The notes beneath the pieces are model-generated. The model searched no databases. It saw only the letters and a program-made list of their open reading frames with translations, and was not told the origin of the DNA. From NCBI GenBank assembly GCA_903906365.1, contig CAIVKC010000045.1, positions 1-64,000 of the forward strand: 64,000 bases of DNA. The letters are read 5' to 3'. The position numbers and the translations under genes are program-made. Of the stretch, positions 36,569 to 44,622 are shown piece after piece. The stretch is from an uncultured Bacteroidota bacterium. Lineage in GTDB: Bacteria; Bacteroidota; Bacteroidia; Chitinophagales; Chitinophagaceae. Position 1 is the first letter of the stretch; each line of letters begins with the position of its first letter.

Positions 36569-37315
36569 ATGCTGGTAAAATCACAAATCAAATATATTCA
36601 AAGTTTGGGCCAGAAAAAATTCAGGGACAGCGAGGGGCTTTTTGTCGCAGAAGGCCCCAAAATTGTGCATGAACTGCTCTCAGCCCATAATGTAAAACCA
36701 AGGCATATTTATGCAACCGGACCCTGGCAGGAACAAAACCCGGGTTTTGCAGCTTCTTACCCCGCCTCTGTACTGACTGTGGTAACGCCCGGTGAACTCA
36801 ACCGCATTTCCTTTCTTACAACACCCAACCAGGTGCTGGCCCTTTTTGAAAGGCCCGTATTCAATCCCGGCGGGCTGGAAGATACCATTAGCCTGGTGCT
36901 GGATGGGATACAGGATCCCGGGAACCTGGGAACTATCATACGGATTGCAGACTGGTTTGGCCTGGCGCATATCATCTGCAGCCATGAAACCGCGGATGCC
37001 TTCAATATAAAGACCATACAGTCCTCCATGGGTAGCATCAGCAGGGTAGAAGTGCGATACGAAGAACTCGGGGCTTTCCTGGACTCCCATAAACATCTTC
37101 CTGCCTATGCAGCCACCCTTTCCGGCACCAGTATTTATGAGGTGGATCGAATTTCCTGCGGACTTATCCTGATAGGCAATGAATCCCGGGGAATCAGTGA
37201 GGAACTCCTTAGGCGGGTTTCCCACCATATCACCATTCCGGGGGCCGGTCATGCAGAATCCTTGAATGCAGCTGTGGCGTCGGGTATCATTCTATCCCAC
37301 CTGGTTCAGGGATAA
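36569..37315 (+). CDS. TrmH/SpoU-family RNA 2'-O-methyltransferase
   Basis: A 248-residue SPOUT methyltransferase. The N-terminal substrate-binding domain begins IKYIQSLGQKKFRDSEGLFV and includes VAEGPKIVHELL. The three SPOUT knot motifs are DGIQDPGNLGTIIRIADWFG, LILIGNESRGIS and IPGAGHAESLNAAVASGIIL. It uses SAM to methylate 2'-OH groups on rRNA or tRNA. The exact nucleotide cannot be assigned (RlmB- or TrmH-like). It is divergent from tamL with a 118-bp spacer, a pairing often seen in this phylum. Confidence 0.88.
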   Translation: MLVKSQIKYIQSLGQKKFRDSEGLFVAEGPKIVHELLSAHNVKPRHIYATGPWQEQNPGFAASYPASVLTVVTPGELNRISFLTTPNQVLALFERPVFNPGGLEDTISLVLDGIQDPGNLGTIIRIADWFGLAHIICSHETADAFNIKTIQSSMGSISRVEVRYEELGAFLDSHKHLPAYAATLSGTSIYEVDRISCGLILIGNESRGISEELLRRVSHHITIPGAGHAESLNAAVASGIILSHLVQG

Positions 37316-37493
37316 ACCGCTGTCAATCGAACCAGCCTGCTAATGGGAAGGTAAAGGGGACCTGGTTAGTTCACCAGATGAACGCACCGATTGGAACAAA
37401 ACCGGATGATCTTTATCTCAATGGGAAGCGATTAAAACCCGAATCGCCCTATGGAAAATTGGCCTGTGAATTCCCGACCGCCAGCAAATGGAA

Positions 37494-38723
37494 TCAGTTG
37501 AACTGGATAGCCCGGACCGGCTGGATTCTTTTAATGATGAAGGTTGGAATGATAAGTATCAGAAAGCATACAAGGAAAGTACCGGCATCGATGAGGCCAA
37601 GCTCCCACCATTCCAGCTTAACATATGCTTTTGAAATAAAGTAAGACTCCTCTGGCAATGTTATAAATCCATATTTCTGCTGAAGCCAGCAAACCAGCAA
37701 ACCCAGCACATTGCCCAGCACAATGCCGCTTAGGGTAATTATGGCCCCGTGATAGAGAAATATTTGCTGAATGGTCTGGTTGGGGCTTCCAACCGCTTTA
37801 AGTATTCCAACCATACGGGTTCTTTCCAGGACCAGGATAATCAGGCAGGTAATAAGGTTCAGGGTTGCCACCACGATCATGATGATTAATACGATGGCAA
37901 TCGTTGTATTCATCTGGTTGAGCCAGTCGAAAATATTGGGATAAACCTCCCGGATGGTAAGACTGTTCCATTCCTGGGGAAGTTCCTTGAGCATGGCCTT
38001 GTTGACAGGGTCCATCTGCTTGTAGTCCTTTACAAAGATCTCGTAACCCCCAATTTCATTTCTGTTCCAGTTGTTGAGGTGTTGAATCAGGGATAGGTCA
38101 CAAATGGCTATGAGCTTGTCATAATCCTCAATACCGGTTTTGAAAATACCCCCGACTGTCATGGGCCTGACTCTTCTTGTACCGTCGGGTTGGATGAAAT
38201 AGATGAGTACCCGGTCGTTTACTTTGAGTTTCAGCTGGCCTGCCGTATAGGAGGACAGGTCGATCTGGTTGCTGTAGCCGGTATCGGGAAATTGAATCCA
38301 GTGACCGCTTTGCAGGAAGGGGTTGAGGTTATTGAAATCGTATTGCCTTTCAACTCCTTTCAGCAGGACGCCCTCAATGCTGGCGTTGCCTTTGACTATG
38401 GCATTCTTGGTTCCAAAGGCCTGAATGGTCCTGATCTGGCTGTTGGACCGGAGCAATTGCAATACGGTATCGTTGCGTTCGATGGGAGTTTCCTCCGCAA
38501 TCGATACCTTACTGGCTTCATATCTTTGCACACGGATATGCCCCCAGAAACTGAATACCTTCTGTCCCACCGCATATTGAAAACCTGTGGTAAAAGCGAC
38601 GGTCAGTATCATAGCTGCCACGCTGATCACCGTTGCGGTGATTGCCAGCCGGATGATGAACCGGGAAAAAGAGTGCTGCTCGTTGAAAGCAATGCGTTTT
38701 GCTAAAAAGGCTGGTACATTCAA
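37494..38723 (-). CDS. FtsX-type ABC permease, LolC/LolE-like
   Basis: A 409-residue inner-membrane protein with the LolC/E plan. An N-terminal helix after NVPAFLAKRIAFNEQHSFS is FIIRLAITATVISVAAMILT. A large periplasmic domain occupies about 50-265. Three C-terminal helices follow (TIAIVLIIMIVVATLNLITC, GAIITLSGIVLGNVLGLLVC, LIDAGTFLVCFLILIIPTF), and the end is IQPVRAIQFN. LolCDE releases lipoproteins from the inner membrane; the ATPase LolD is not adjacent. The gene is alone on its strand and convergent with the methyltransferase gene. Confidence 0.85.
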   Translation of the reverse strand: MNVPAFLAKRIAFNEQHSFSRFIIRLAITATVISVAAMILTVAFTTGFQYAVGQKVFSFWGHIRVQRYEASKVSIAEETPIERNDTVLQLLRSNSQIRTIQAFGTKNAIVKGNASIEGVLLKGVERQYDFNNLNPFLQSGHWIQFPDTGYSNQIDLSSYTAGQLKLKVNDRVLIYFIQPDGTRRVRPMTVGGIFKTGIEDYDKLIAICDLSLIQHLNNWNRNEIGGYEIFVKDYKQMDPVNKAMLKELPQEWNSLTIREVYPNIFDWLNQMNTTIAIVLIIMIVVATLNLITCLIILVLERTRMVGILKAVGSPNQTIQQIFLYHGAIITLSGIVLGNVLGLLVCWLQQKYGFITLPEESYFISKAYVKLEWWELGLIDAGTFLVCFLILIIPTFIIKRIQPVRAIQFN

Positions 38724-38840
38724 CCGGAATAATTTTATTTTCCAAAAATAGACTTCACTGGGGGATTCCTAAAAGTTTTTTCCTTTTTTATGCTAACATT
38801 GTAAATGGGATGTCATTGTGAACACTAATACTATTTCAGG

Positions 38841-40106
38841 ATGAAATATCTGATTATGATCTTGTTTTGCTGGGCAGGGTTGGCAGGTTATTCCCAGGAC
38901 TCGGTATACGTTACCAATATCAGGACTCCCCAGCTGTTTACTTATGGAAACCAGCTTGGCTATCCAATTATCAGGCTTAACAGCGGGGACCAGCTGGAAT
39001 TGCATTTTGATGATTTGGATGCGGATGTAAAGAACTACTCTTACAGTTATGTTCTCTGTAATGAAGACTGGACGCCAGCGGTCATTAGCGAATTTGACTA
39101 TATCCGGGGATATTCACAGGTGAGAATCAGTGATTACAGGCTGTCTTCGGTTGCCCTCACCAAATACACCCACTACCAGGCCCTTCTTCCTGACAGGAAT
39201 TGTATGCCTATTCACTCGGGTAATTATATAGTTAAGGTTTTTTTAAACGGGGATACCTCCCAGCTGGTGTTTACCAGACGCATGCTGGTAGCCGGCAAAG
39301 GCGCTTCCATCGGCGCTCAGATACTTCAGCCGTTCAGCCCCGAGACCTCCAGGACACATCAGAAAATACAAATGACCGTCAATACCGGCACGTTGGCCAT
39401 CAGCGATATGTTTCAGCAGATTCATGTTTGGATTTTGCAGAATAACCGGTGGGACAATGCCATCCATGATGTCAAGCCCAATTTCTACTCCGGCAACACG
39501 CTGCAATATAACAGTGATGATGCATTTGTGTTTCCGGGTGGCAATGAATGGCGCTGGGTAGACATCCAGGGAACTTTTCATTTTCTAAGCGACCGGCTTT
39601 TAAAGGGAAATTACGGGCCGGCCTCCACCGAACTGATCGTCAGGCCTGATCCTGACCGTTCCAGGCTGCCTTATTACTATTATGCGGACTACGACGGCAT
39701 GTATTATATTCAAACTACAGAAAGCATCAACCCCGTTTGGCAGACAGATTATGCCACCCTGCAGTTCAGTTTTGTACCCGCCGACCACAACCCCTACCCG
39801 GATAGGGATGTGTATATTTTTGGGGAGCTGACGGGGTATGGCCTTCATGATGCTTTTAAAATGAGCTTCAACCCTGATAGGGGGGCTTATCAGACTTCCC
39901 TGTTGCTGAAGCAGGGGTTTTACAATTATAGTTATGTTACCATTGACCGTCATGATCCAAAAAGGATGGCGTCTTTTGAATTCACCGAAGGAAATCACCT
40001 GGAAACTGAAAATAATTACATGATATTGGTTTACTTCAGGCCCCTGGGAGGAAGGGCCGATGAACTGGTCGGCTTCACCAGCATGAATTCCAAAATGACC
40101 CAATAA
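38841..40106 (+). CDS. DUF5103 protein, type IX secretion system plug-like
   Basis: A 421-residue exported protein with signal peptide MKYLIMILFCWAGLAGYS and mature start QDSVYVTNIRT. It matches the DUF5103 family throughout: YSYVLCNEDWTPAVISEFDYIRG, LPDRNCMPIHSGNYIVKVF, and a C-terminal E-set-like domain with DRDVYIFGELTGYGL. A member of this family plugs the periplasmic side of the SprA/Sov T9SS translocon, so the call is a structural component of type IX secretion. Other T9SS genes are not nearby. An orphan T9SS sorting domain occurs at 61.8 kb. Confidence 0.85.
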   Translation: MKYLIMILFCWAGLAGYSQDSVYVTNIRTPQLFTYGNQLGYPIIRLNSGDQLELHFDDLDADVKNYSYSYVLCNEDWTPAVISEFDYIRGYSQVRISDYRLSSVALTKYTHYQALLPDRNCMPIHSGNYIVKVFLNGDTSQLVFTRRMLVAGKGASIGAQILQPFSPETSRTHQKIQMTVNTGTLAISDMFQQIHVWILQNNRWDNAIHDVKPNFYSGNTLQYNSDDAFVFPGGNEWRWVDIQGTFHFLSDRLLKGNYGPASTELIVRPDPDRSRLPYYYYADYDGMYYIQTTESINPVWQTDYATLQFSFVPADHNPYPDRDVYIFGELTGYGLHDAFKMSFNPDRGAYQTSLLLKQGFYNYSYVTIDRHDPKRMASFEFTEGNHLETENNYMILVYFRPLGGRADELVGFTSMNSKMTQ

Positions 40107-40218
40107 TCTGATCCCATTTATATAGGGGTAGCCCTTTTTTTAAAGGGTCGAGGGGTTGTGCCGAAGGCAGTTTAGCGTGAAAATTATGAACAGATCCCTG
40201 CCTGAGTCTGATTTAGTT

Positions 40219-40249
40219 TTTGCATTATCTTTCTCGCTCCTTATCTTTG
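40219..40249 (+). promoter_or_regulatory. Promoter of the SRP RNA
   Basis: TTTG (40219-40222), exactly 19 nt, TATCTTTG (40242-40249) is a full match to the Bacteroidota housekeeping promoter. The RNA's 5' stem begins 5 nt after the -7 box, which fixes the TSS distance and serves as a ruler for the his and trp promoters. Confidence 0.75.
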
Positions 40250-40253
40250 CGCG

Positions 40254-40357
40254 GGCAAGTCTTATACGACCAGCTCCTGCTGAATCCCCCAGGACCGGAA
40301 GGTAGCAAGGGTAAGTGGTCGTAGCGGTGCGATGTAAGTAACTTGCCTATTTTTTTT
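40254..40357 (+). ncRNA. ffs: Small signal recognition particle RNA (4.5S-type)
   Basis: The conserved SRP domain is clear: CCCAGGACCGGAAGGTAGCA with its GGAA tetraloop and the asymmetric loop AGCAAGG that binds Ffh. It is flanked by GACCA/TGGTC, and the outer stem GGCAAGT (40254-40260) pairs with ACTTGCC (40341-40347). A T-run at 40350-40357 ends transcription. The length of about 95 nt is the short bacterial form without an Alu domain. It targets inner-membrane and some exported proteins with Ffh and FtsY. Confidence 0.92.
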
Positions 40358-40376
40358 CTTTTAATCGATTTTCAAT

Positions 40377-41030
40377 ATGAAATTCTTTATTGATACTGCC
40401 AATCTGGCTCAAATTAAAGAAGCAAATGATTTAGGTATCCTGGATGGAGTGACCACCAATCCATCCCTGATGGCCAAAGAAGGGGTAAAGGGAGATGCAG
40501 CTGTATTAAACCATTATAAGACCATTTGTGAACTGGTGGAAGGGGATATCAGCGCCGAGGTAGTTTCCACTGATTATGAAGGAATTATAGCGGAGGGTAA
40601 GATACTGGCAGCCATCGCGCCCAACATCGTGGTTAAGATTCCCATGATCAAAGATGGCATCAAGGCCCTTAAATATTTTTCAGACCAGGGCATCAAGACC
40701 AATTGTACCCTGGTTTTCTCCGCAGGCCAGGCCATTCTGGCTGCCAAAGCGGGAGCTACCTATGTTTCGCCATTTATAGGAAGAATTGATGACAGCAGCT
40801 GGGACGGTGTTCAGCTCATTGAGCAGATTTCCCATATTTACACCCTGCAGGGATTTGGAACGGAGATACTGGCCGCGTCCATCCGCAATTCCCTGCACAT
40901 TGTCCGCTGCGCCGAGGCGGGTGCCGATGTGTGTACCTGCCCCCTGGAATCCATATTGGGTTTGCTCAAACATCCGCTGACGGATATCGGTCTGGCTAAA
41001 TTCCTGGCGGATGCCAAAGCCTTCCAATAG
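40377..41030 (+). CDS. Transaldolase / fructose-6-phosphate aldolase (FSA-type)
   Basis: A 217-residue TIM-barrel aldolase of the short transaldolase (TalC/FSA) subfamily. It starts [17 protein letters not shown], carries [13 protein letters not shown], and has the Schiff-base lysine K87 in IVVKIPM, followed by [12 protein letters not shown] and [14 protein letters not shown] and short transaldolases are nearly identical in sequence. Transaldolase in the pentose-phosphate pathway is the likelier role in a genome lacking a long-form enzyme nearby. It begins 20 nt past the SRP RNA terminator. Confidence 0.9.
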   Translation: MKFFIDTANLAQIKEANDLGILDGVTTNPSLMAKEGVKGDAAVLNHYKTICELVEGDISAEVVSTDYEGIIAEGKILAAIAPNIVVKIPMIKDGIKALKYFSDQGIKTNCTLVFSAGQAILAAKAGATYVSPFIGRIDDSSWDGVQLIEQISHIYTLQGFGTEILAASIRNSLHIVRCAEAGADVCTCPLESILGLLKHPLTDIGLAKFLADAKAFQ

Positions 41031-41091
41031 AGCGGACCATGCGGACCTTGGTGTCATTTTGATAACTGCCGCCAGGTTGTTTAGGGTAAAT

Positions 41092-41122
41092 TTTGTAGCC
41101 TTGGCTTAAGCCGTTAATTTTG
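41092..41122 (+). promoter_or_regulatory. Promoter of the his operon
   Basis: TTTG (41092-41095), exactly 19 nt, TAATTTTG (41115-41122) matches the Bacteroidota promoter fully. Using the SRP RNA spacing, transcription should start near 41127-41130, only about 3-6 nt before the leader-peptide ATG. Confidence 0.65.
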
Positions 41123-41132
41123 AGCATTATTT

Positions 41133-41183
41133 ATGAATTCTATTTTTCACATACATCATCACCATACTTACCTGGGCAGGTAG
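41133..41183 (+). CDS. hisL: Histidine operon leader peptide (attenuator peptide)
   Basis: A 16-codon open frame reads MNSIFHIHHHHTYLGR, with His at position 6 and four consecutive His at 8-11 (codons at 41148-41150 and 41154-41165). It lies between a good promoter and an intrinsic terminator, 142 nt before hisG. Ribosome stalling at the His codons under histidine shortage is the established mechanism for his attenuation in enterobacteria. The peptide has no function of its own beyond sensing charged tRNA-His. His density, position and the matching RNA structures together make chance unlikely. Confidence 0.88.
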   Translation: MNSIFHIHHHHTYLGR

Positions 41184-41250
41184 GCCGGAGATGTTTTGTG
41201 CAAATAAAAATAAAACATAAAGGGCTTACCACACGGTAGGCCCTTTTTCT
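41167..41250 (+). promoter_or_regulatory. His attenuator: alternative RNA stems and intrinsic terminator
   Basis: Four segments are visible. Segment 1 (CUUACCU, 41167-41173) pairs with segment 2 (AGGUAGG, 41178-41184). Segment 2 extended (GGUAGGCC, 41179-41186) pairs instead with segment 3 (GGCUUACC, 41223-41230) as antiterminator. Segment 3 (GGGCUUACC, 41222-41230) pairs with segment 4 (GGUAGGCCC, 41235-41243) as a terminator followed by TTTTTCT. Segment 2 is repeated almost identically as segment 4, and segment 1 as part of segment 3. A ribosome stalled on the His codons would cover segment 1 and free segment 2 for antitermination. Confidence 0.88.
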
Positions 41251-41324
41251 ATGTTACCATGGCCGGTCAGTCAGCCTGAAATTACAAAACGGGAGGATGA
41301 ATAAACGGCCACAAAACAGTAAAA

Positions 41325-42188
41325 ATGGGGGAGACCAAATTAAAAATTGCCATTCAGAAAAGCGGCAGACTCCATGACGGGTCAGTGAATCTGCTGCGGG
41401 AATGCGGTATTGATGTAATCAATGGTATCAATAAGCTCAAGACCGAGTCAAGCAATTTTCCGCTGGAACTGTATTTTTTCAGGGATGATGACATCCCCCA
41501 GTATGTAGAAGATGCGGTGGCTGACATCGGTATTGCCGGAGAAAATGTGGTCTATGAAAGCAACCGGAAAGTGGGCGTGGTCGAAGACCTCGGTTTTGCC
41601 ACCTGCCGGCTGAGCATTGCTGTCAGAAAGGGAGACCAGTACGACGGAGCCTCCTTTCTGGAAGGGAAAAAGATTGCAACCACCTATCCTTTGCTTTTGC
41701 AGCAGTTCCTGGATAAAAACCAGGTAAAGGCAGAGATACATCAAATCAGCGGTAGTGTGGAGATTGCCCCTGGTATCGGACTGGCCGACGCCATTTGTGA
41801 CATTGTCAGCAGCGGATCCACATTATTTATGAATGGACTGAAGGAAGCAGAAATGATACTGAAATCCAGGACCGTGTTGATTAAAAACGGGAATTTAAGC
41901 GCGGAAAAGGAAGCCTTACTGGAGAAATTGCTTTTTCGCGTACAGGCTGTTAAAAAGGCAAAGAATAACAAGTATATTCTTCTTAATGCCCCCAATGAGA
42001 ACCTGCAGCAGATCATTTCCTATTTGCCTGGCATGAAAAGCCCGACGGTTCTTCCCCTGGCTCAACCCGGCTGGAGCAGCGTGCACAGCGTACTGAACGA
42101 AAATGATTTCTGGGAAATTATTGAAAAATTGAAATCAGCCGGTGCTCAGGGTATCCTGGTTGTACCTATTGAAAAAATGATTCTATAA
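41325..42188 (+). CDS. hisG: ATP phosphoribosyltransferase, long form (HisG)
   Basis: A 287-residue long-form HisG, first committed enzyme of histidine synthesis (ATP + PRPP to PR-ATP). The catalytic half shows LKIAIQKSGRLHDGSVNLL, the PRPP loop ADAICDIVSSGSTLFMNGL at about 149-167, and VADIGIAGENVV. The last about 75 residues form the ACT-like regulatory domain (GILVVPIEKMIL) through which histidine inhibits long-form HisG. No HisZ is needed. It is the first structural gene behind the His attenuator. Confidence 0.95.
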   Translation: MGETKLKIAIQKSGRLHDGSVNLLRECGIDVINGINKLKTESSNFPLELYFFRDDDIPQYVEDAVADIGIAGENVVYESNRKVGVVEDLGFATCRLSIAVRKGDQYDGASFLEGKKIATTYPLLLQQFLDKNQVKAEIHQISGSVEIAPGIGLADAICDIVSSGSTLFMNGLKEAEMILKSRTVLIKNGNLSAEKEALLEKLLFRVQAVKKAKNNKYILLNAPNENLQQIISYLPGMKSPTVLPLAQPGWSSVHSVLNENDFWEIIEKLKSAGAQGILVVPIEKMIL

Positions 42189-42197
42189 TTACATAAA

Positions 42198-43487
42198 ATG
42201 AAATTAATAGACATAACAAAGGAAGGTTTACCCCCTGCAGGGGGATGGGAGCAACTGCTGGCCAGGCCCGTTTTGGATAACAGGTCCCTGGAGGCTACCG
42301 TAGTAAATATTTTGAAGGAAGTAAGGGAAAATGGGGACGAGGCCGTCAAAAGATTTTCCCTCATGTTCGATAAAGTCTCCATCGGTGACCTGATCGTGCC
42401 TGAGGATGACATTATCCAGGCTGCCTCCCTGGTTAGTGAAGAACTCAAGACAGCCATCCGGCAGGCAAAGGAAAATATTGAAACCTTTCACTACAGGCAG
42501 TTTCAGCAGCCGGAAACGGTGGAAACCATGCCGGGGGTATTCTGCTGGCGCAGAACGGTACCCATCGAAAAGGTGGGATTATATATTCCCGGAGGATCCG
42601 CCCCGCTGTTTTCCACCCTGCTTATGCTGGCTGTACCGGCGGCGATAGCCGGCTGCCGGGAGATCATTCTATGCTCCCCCCCCGACACACAGGGTAAACT
42701 GCACCCGGCCATTCTGTATGCAGCCAGCATCTGCGGTATCACCCGGATTTACCGGGTGGGTGGTGTTCAGGCCATTGCGGCCATGGCCTACGGGACCAAG
42801 TCGATGCCCCGGGTTTACAAGATTTTCGGACCCGGTAACCAATATGTTACCTGCGCCAAGCAACTGGTTCAAAAAGACGGATTGGCCATCGACATGCCGG
42901 CCGGACCCAGCGAAGTGGCTATTTTCGCGGATGAATCGGCCAATGCTGCCTTTGTAGCAGCGGATCTGCTTTCCCAGGCCGAACATGGTGTGGACAGTCA
43001 GGTCATACTGGTAACCACCTCGGCCCAGCTGGCCGGCCAGGTTGAAAAGGAGATCAATCAACAGCTCCCTGAGCTGCCTCGGAACAAAATTGCCGCACGG
43101 GCACTTGATAACAGCCTGGTCATTCTGGTTAATAATGATCAGGATGCCATACAGCTGCTCAATGAGTATGCCCCTGAACATCTTATTTTGGCTTGCAAGG
43201 AGGCAGATGCGCTGGCCGATCAGGTCATTAATGCCGGCTCCGTATTTCTGGGGAACTATTCCCCGGAAAGTGCGGGGGACTATGCGAGCGGAACCAATCA
43301 TACCCTGCCCACCAACGGCTATGCCAGATCTTACAGCGGGGTCAGCGTGGACAGTTTTGTCAAGAAAATTACCTTCCAGAAATTAACTTACCAAGGGCTG
43401 GCCGGTATCGGTAAAACAGTGGAGCTGATGGCCGCTGCCGAAGGGCTGCAGGGGCATGCCCGGGCGGTGCGGATCCGGTTGGAATAA
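42198..43487 (+). CDS. hisD: Histidinol dehydrogenase (HisD)
   Basis: A 429-residue zinc- and NAD-dependent enzyme that oxidises histidinol twice to histidine, the last pathway step. Family motifs are YIPGGSAPLFSTLLMLAVPA, GPGNQYVTCAKQLVQ, DMPAGPSEVAIFADE, LLSQAEHGVDSQVILVT (with catalytic/zinc Glu and His), EYAPEHLIL and the terminal zinc-site region GNYSPESAGDYASGTNHTLPT. Length is normal. It begins 9 bp after hisG. Confidence 0.96.
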   Translation: MKLIDITKEGLPPAGGWEQLLARPVLDNRSLEATVVNILKEVRENGDEAVKRFSLMFDKVSIGDLIVPEDDIIQAASLVSEELKTAIRQAKENIETFHYRQFQQPETVETMPGVFCWRRTVPIEKVGLYIPGGSAPLFSTLLMLAVPAAIAGCREIILCSPPDTQGKLHPAILYAASICGITRIYRVGGVQAIAAMAYGTKSMPRVYKIFGPGNQYVTCAKQLVQKDGLAIDMPAGPSEVAIFADESANAAFVAADLLSQAEHGVDSQVILVTTSAQLAGQVEKEINQQLPELPRNKIAARALDNSLVILVNNDQDAIQLLNEYAPEHLILACKEADALADQVINAGSVFLGNYSPESAGDYASGTNHTLPTNGYARSYSGVSVDSFVKKITFQKLTYQGLAGIGKTVELMAAAEGLQGHARAVRIRLE

Positions 43488-43530
43488 CCATCATTGCCCT
43501 GTTTGGGAATATTGAGAAAAAGCATAAATT

Positions 43531-44580
43531 ATGTTTCAGTTAGAAAATCTTTTACGGGAAAATATCCGTCAGCTGACCCCTTATTCTTCGGCCAGGGATG
43601 AATTTAAGGGTGAGGCCAGGATATTTTTGGATGCTAATGAAAACAGCCTCGGATCTCCTCTGACCCGTTGGTATAACAGATATCCTGACCCGCTGCAGTG
43701 GAAACTGAAGGAAGCCATCGGTCTTATCAAAGGAGTTGACCCAACTAATCTCTTTTTGGGGAACGGAAGTGACGAATGCATAGACCTGCTCTACCGGGCT
43801 TTCTGTAATCCGGGTAAGGACAATATCATTATCAATCCACCCACATACGGAATGTATGAAGTAAGTGCCCGGATCAATGACGTACAAATAAAAAAGGCAC
43901 CTCTGCTCGATAATTTCCAGCTGGACCTGGTGCATTTGGAAAACCTGGTGGATGATGCCACCAAAATCATCTGGATATGTTCACCAAACAATCCCACGGG
44001 CAATGCGATTGACCGAGAAGACATTGAAATTGTGCTGAATAATTTTGAAGGCCTGGTGGTAGTCGATGAAGCGTATATCAATTTTTCCAGGCACAAATCA
44101 TTCATTCAGGAACTCGGGGATTACCCCAACCTGGTAGTTCTGCAAACATTCAGCAAGGCATGGGGACTTGCCGGACTGAGGCTTGGAATGGCATTTGCCG
44201 CTGAAAACATCATTGATATTTTAAACAGGATTAAACCCCCTTATAATATCAACCAGTCTACCCAGGAAATTGCACTAACGGCCCTCCAGGAGGTCGGACA
44301 GGTCAATGAAATGATTAAGCTCATTGTCGCGATGCGGGATGAACTCAGCGTCCAGCTTAGTTCCCTTCCCTTTGTATTAAAGGTCTACCCAAGCGATGCC
44401 AACTTCCTGCTGGTCAAAATGTCAGATGCCCAGTCTGTTTATGACCATTTGCTCCGCGAGGGTATTGTGGTCAGAAACCGCAGCAACGTCGAGCTCTGCG
44501 CGGGCTGCCTTAGAATTACCGTTGGAACAGATTCAGAAAATATGGGATTGATAACCGCGCTCAGGCATTTTTCCGCGTGA
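43531..44580 (+). CDS. hisC: Histidinol-phosphate aminotransferase (HisC)
   Basis: A 349-residue fold-type I PLP aminotransferase. The PLP lysine K209 lies in QTFSKAWGLAGLRLGMA. Other motifs are FLDANENSLGSP near the N-terminus, LGNGSDECIDLL, SPNNPTGNAI with the PLP-ring-binding Asn, VVVDEAYINF, and the C-terminal arginine context CLRITVGT. It converts imidazole-acetol phosphate to histidinol phosphate. It lies 43 bp after hisD. Confidence 0.95.
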   Translation: MFQLENLLRENIRQLTPYSSARDEFKGEARIFLDANENSLGSPLTRWYNRYPDPLQWKLKEAIGLIKGVDPTNLFLGNGSDECIDLLYRAFCNPGKDNIIINPPTYGMYEVSARINDVQIKKAPLLDNFQLDLVHLENLVDDATKIIWICSPNNPTGNAIDREDIEIVLNNFEGLVVVDEAYINFSRHKSFIQELGDYPNLVVLQTFSKAWGLAGLRLGMAFAAENIIDILNRIKPPYNINQSTQEIALTALQEVGQVNEMIKLIVAMRDELSVQLSSLPFVLKVYPSDANFLLVKMSDAQSVYDHLLREGIVVRNRSNVELCAGCLRITVGTDSENMGLITALRHFSA

Positions 44581-44622
44581 GAAATTGTACATTTAAATTA
44601 AAATATTAATATAGATTATTAT

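Noticed and set aside
37378-37644. 88-codon ORF between the RNA methyltransferase and permease genes
   Set aside because: It overlaps the permease 3' end antisense and has no domain; considered chance.
40132-40147. CCCTTT/AAAGGG hairpin after the T9SS gene as terminator
   Set aside because: Only 6 bp with a 4-nt T loop and no U-tract after it; too weak to list.
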